From contig QMOC01000132.1 in NCBI GenBank assembly GCA_003648085.1, positions 1-7,178 on the forward strand: DNA of 7,178 bases, given 5' to 3'. A program made the translations under genes and the position numbers. Position 1 is the first letter of the stretch, and each line of letters opens with the position of its first letter. Source of the DNA: Chloroflexota bacterium (GTDB lineage: Bacteria; Chloroflexota; Anaerolineae; B4-G1). This document shows, in pieces, positions 6,518 through 7,178 of the stretch. The notes under the pieces were generated by a model. It saw only the letters and a program-made list of their open reading frames with translations, made no database searches and had not been told where the DNA came from.

Positions 6518-6673
6518 ATGTCTATGGAGGCGGCAGCTATCGAAGAAACCTACTACCAGGTTTATCTGCTTCGGATATGGCGGGAACGGCCACCAGCGCC
6601 TGGGCATCCCGCCGCGTGGCGTTTCAGTTTGGAGGATGTGTCCACCCATCGGCGGCGGGGCTTCGTTACCTGA
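6518..6673 (+). pseudogene. Small conserved-looking protein, probably 3'-truncated
   Basis: A 51-residue reading frame from ATG 6518 (alternative ATG 6524) to TGA 6671-6673. The core YYQVYLLRIWRE, then AWRFSLEDVSTHRRRGF, resembles a small uncharacterised protein type that I recall from Chloroflexota and cyanobacteria. In that type the RRGF motif is followed by a helix of the LEAL..FL kind. Here the frame stops three residues after RRRGF, and the stop lies inside the left arm of the 25-bp inverted repeat. The missing C-terminal helix points to truncation by that element. There is no strong ribosome-binding site. The product could still be made as a short protein. Family recall is from memory and not verified; truncation is inferred. 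Confidence 0.5.
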
Positions 6674-6713
6674 GCCGGAGGCTAAAGTCCTCCGGCTCAG
6701 GTAACGAAGCCCC
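6657..6713. repeat. Perfect 25-bp inverted repeat with 7-nt loop
   Basis: The arms at 6657-6681 and 6689-6713 are exact reverse complements (25 of 25), separated by CTAAAGT. The left arm overlaps the end of the small ORF. The last bases of the right arm (6708-6713) also pair with 6717-6722 as AGCCCC-TTC-GGGGCT, so the two hairpins are mutually exclusive at that edge. There is no T-run, so this is not an ordinary terminator. It looks like the end of a small mobile palindromic element, or an inverted duplication of part of the RNA-like unit to its right. Confidence 0.92.
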
Positions 6714-6763
6714 TTCGGGGCTGGGTGCCTCCCACAAGTCCGTAGGGCTTTGCTATCTGAGCC
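6694..6763 (+). ncRNA. Candidate structured RNA with multibranched fold
   Basis: GGCTCAGGTA (6694-6703) pairs with TATCTGAGCC (6754-6763), ten pairs including one G-U. Inside the closing stem are three hairpins: AGCCCC/GGGGCT (6708-6713 with 6717-6722), GGG/CCC (6723-6725 with 6731-6733) and AAGTCC/GGGCTT (6736-6741 with 6745-6750, one U-G). Both wobble pairs are valid only if the plus strand is the RNA, which favours this orientation. A separate perfect hairpin (6761-6770 with 6773-6782) overlaps its 3' edge. The closing stem competes with the 25-bp inverted repeat. It could be a mobile structured RNA, for example of the HEARO/omega-RNA kind, or simply a palindromic repeat. No endonuclease gene is seen in the window. 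Family unproven. Confidence 0.3.
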
Positions 6764-6824
6764 CGCCGGTTCACCGGCGGGCGGGCGTGGTGCGGGCCGC
6801 GCCGCCGCCGTGGAAGGGCGGCGG
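6761..6824. repeat. Two further GC-rich hairpins
   Basis: A perfect 10-bp inverted repeat (6761-6770 with 6773-6782, beginning GCCCGCCGGT) is followed by an 8-bp one, CCGCCGCC (6802-6809) with GGCGGCGG (6817-6824), with loop GTGGAAG. GGGCCGC also recurs directly at 6794 and 6828. I find no convincing coding frame across this stretch. Confidence 0.75.
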
Positions 6825-6847
6825 GGTGGGCCGCTTCGCGAGGTCTG

Positions 6848-6883
6848 GCGAATGAATTCGCGGACAACGGTTGCGAAGTCCGC
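6848..6883. repeat. Palindromic repeat at the start of the RHS frame
   Basis: GCGAAT-GA-ATTCGC (6848-6861) overlaps a second stem, GCGGAC (6860-6865) with GTCCGC (6878-6883). Strings of this kind (GAATGAATTCGC followed by GCGAAGTCCGCC) are, as I recall, dispersed intergenic repeats in Chloroflexota. The ATG at 6852 that opens the RHS frame lies inside this palindrome, so that start is suspect. Confidence 0.65.
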
Positions 6884-7178
6884 CCTATGGGGCCGGGGGC
6901 CGCTTTACACCTTCGACGGCACAGCATACACGTCGCCCGCCGGACGTTACACCGCCATCGTCAGCACCACGGCCGGCATCACTATCACCGACCGCAGCGG
7001 CTACGCCGAGGGCTATCACCCCCTGAACCACGCCACCGCGCCCGGCCGGCTGCGCTCCCTGACCGATCGCAACGGCAACAACCTCACCTTCGCCTACGAC
7101 GCCCAAGGCCGCCTGACCACCGTCACCGACGCGCTGGGCCGGGAGATCACCTACGCCTACGATGACCACGACCGCATC
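6852..7178 (+). CDS. RHS/YD-repeat protein fragment (continues beyond window; 5' end probably lost)
   Basis: An open frame of 109 codons with no stop runs off the window. From about 6900 it reads GPLYTFDGTAYTSP, then GRLRSLTDRNGNNLTFAYD, AQGRLTTVTDALGREITYAY and DDHDRI. These are RHS/YD repeats of the form GRL.(S/T)(L/V)TD..G....(F/Y)(A/T)YD. RHS proteins are very large secreted or surface beta-cocoon shells, often toxin carriers or wall-associated proteins. The visible part resembles an internal segment: there is no signal peptide, and the reading begins directly in the beta-rich region. The first possible start, ATG 6852, has GAGG 8 nt upstream but lies in a palindromic repeat, and the first 15 or so codons do not look RHS-like. 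I therefore read it as a 5'-truncated copy or pseudogene. Identity as RHS is confident; its intactness is not. Confidence 0.72.
   Translation, partial: MNSRTTVAKSALWGRGPLYTFDGTAYTSPAGRYTAIVSTTAGITITDRSGYAEGYHPLNHATAPGRLRSLTDRNGNNLTFAYDAQGRLTTVTDALGREITYAYDDHDRI

Noticed and set aside
6657..6713. Rho-independent terminator
   Set aside because: The stem is far longer than usual and no T-run follows on either strand.
6697..6927. 76-codon minus-strand frame ending in RRGFVT
   Set aside because: It repeats the end of the small ORF only because the 25-bp inverted repeat reads the same on both strands; the rest is low-complexity Arg/Pro/Ala sequence.
6887..7165. 92-codon plus-strand frame rich in His and Arg over the RHS fragment
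   Set aside because: Another plus-strand frame of the same bases encodes clear YD repeats; the His/Arg-rich frame is its shadow.

Overview
The window is GC-rich DNA that looks like a member of the Chloroflexota (Anaerolineae/Roseiflexus-like, possibly an uncultured lineage). This is inferred from the SufU-type scaffold, a BTAD/SARP-type activator fused to TPRs with no NTPase domain, HEAT-repeat and RHS proteins, and abundant short palindromic and heptad repeats. No ribosomal or phylogenetic marker confirms it.

Layout, left to right. (1) 1-228 (+): 3' end of a SufU/IscU-like Fe-S scaffold gene. (2) 225-827 (-): a THEP1-type P-loop NTPase, convergent with the first gene; the two stop codons share one TTAA. 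(3) 828-1103: a divergent promoter region. It holds a 7-bp tandem repeat with eight C-tracts (a G-quadruplex candidate on the opposite strand), a likely promoter for the NTPase gene that uses one repeat unit as its -35, a near-consensus sigma-70 promoter for the rightward gene, and a 20-bp-armed imperfect hairpin in that gene's leader. (4) 1104-4040 (+): a large HEAT-repeat protein (978 aa) that is an internal tandem duplication of a module of about 450 aa, ending in a half zinc ribbon and a very basic tail. (5) 4041-4092: a short convergent gap with nested hairpins. (6) 4093-6375 (-): an activator with an OmpR/SARP-like winged helix, a BTAD domain and TPRs. (7) 6376-6517: its upstream region, with three 17-bp direct repeats, two 11-bp direct repeats and a TATAAT facing right. 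(8) 6518-6673 (+): a small ORF that looks 3'-truncated. (9) 6657-6883: a dense run of palindromes, including a perfect 25-bp inverted repeat and an alternative multibranched fold that looks like a structured RNA. (10) about 6852-7178 (+): an RHS/YD-repeat coding fragment that leaves the window and probably lacks its natural N-terminus.

The most interesting part is 6376-6900. A SARP-like regulator is divergent from a promoter whose -35 position appears to be replaced by 11-bp-phased heptamers, the arrangement known for SARP-activated promoters. The gene behind that promoter ends abruptly at the palindromic element, and an RHS fragment begins on the other side. I infer insertion or rearrangement by the palindromic element between two interrupted coding regions. 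The left half reads as ordinary chromosomal housekeeping; the right end reads as accessory DNA.
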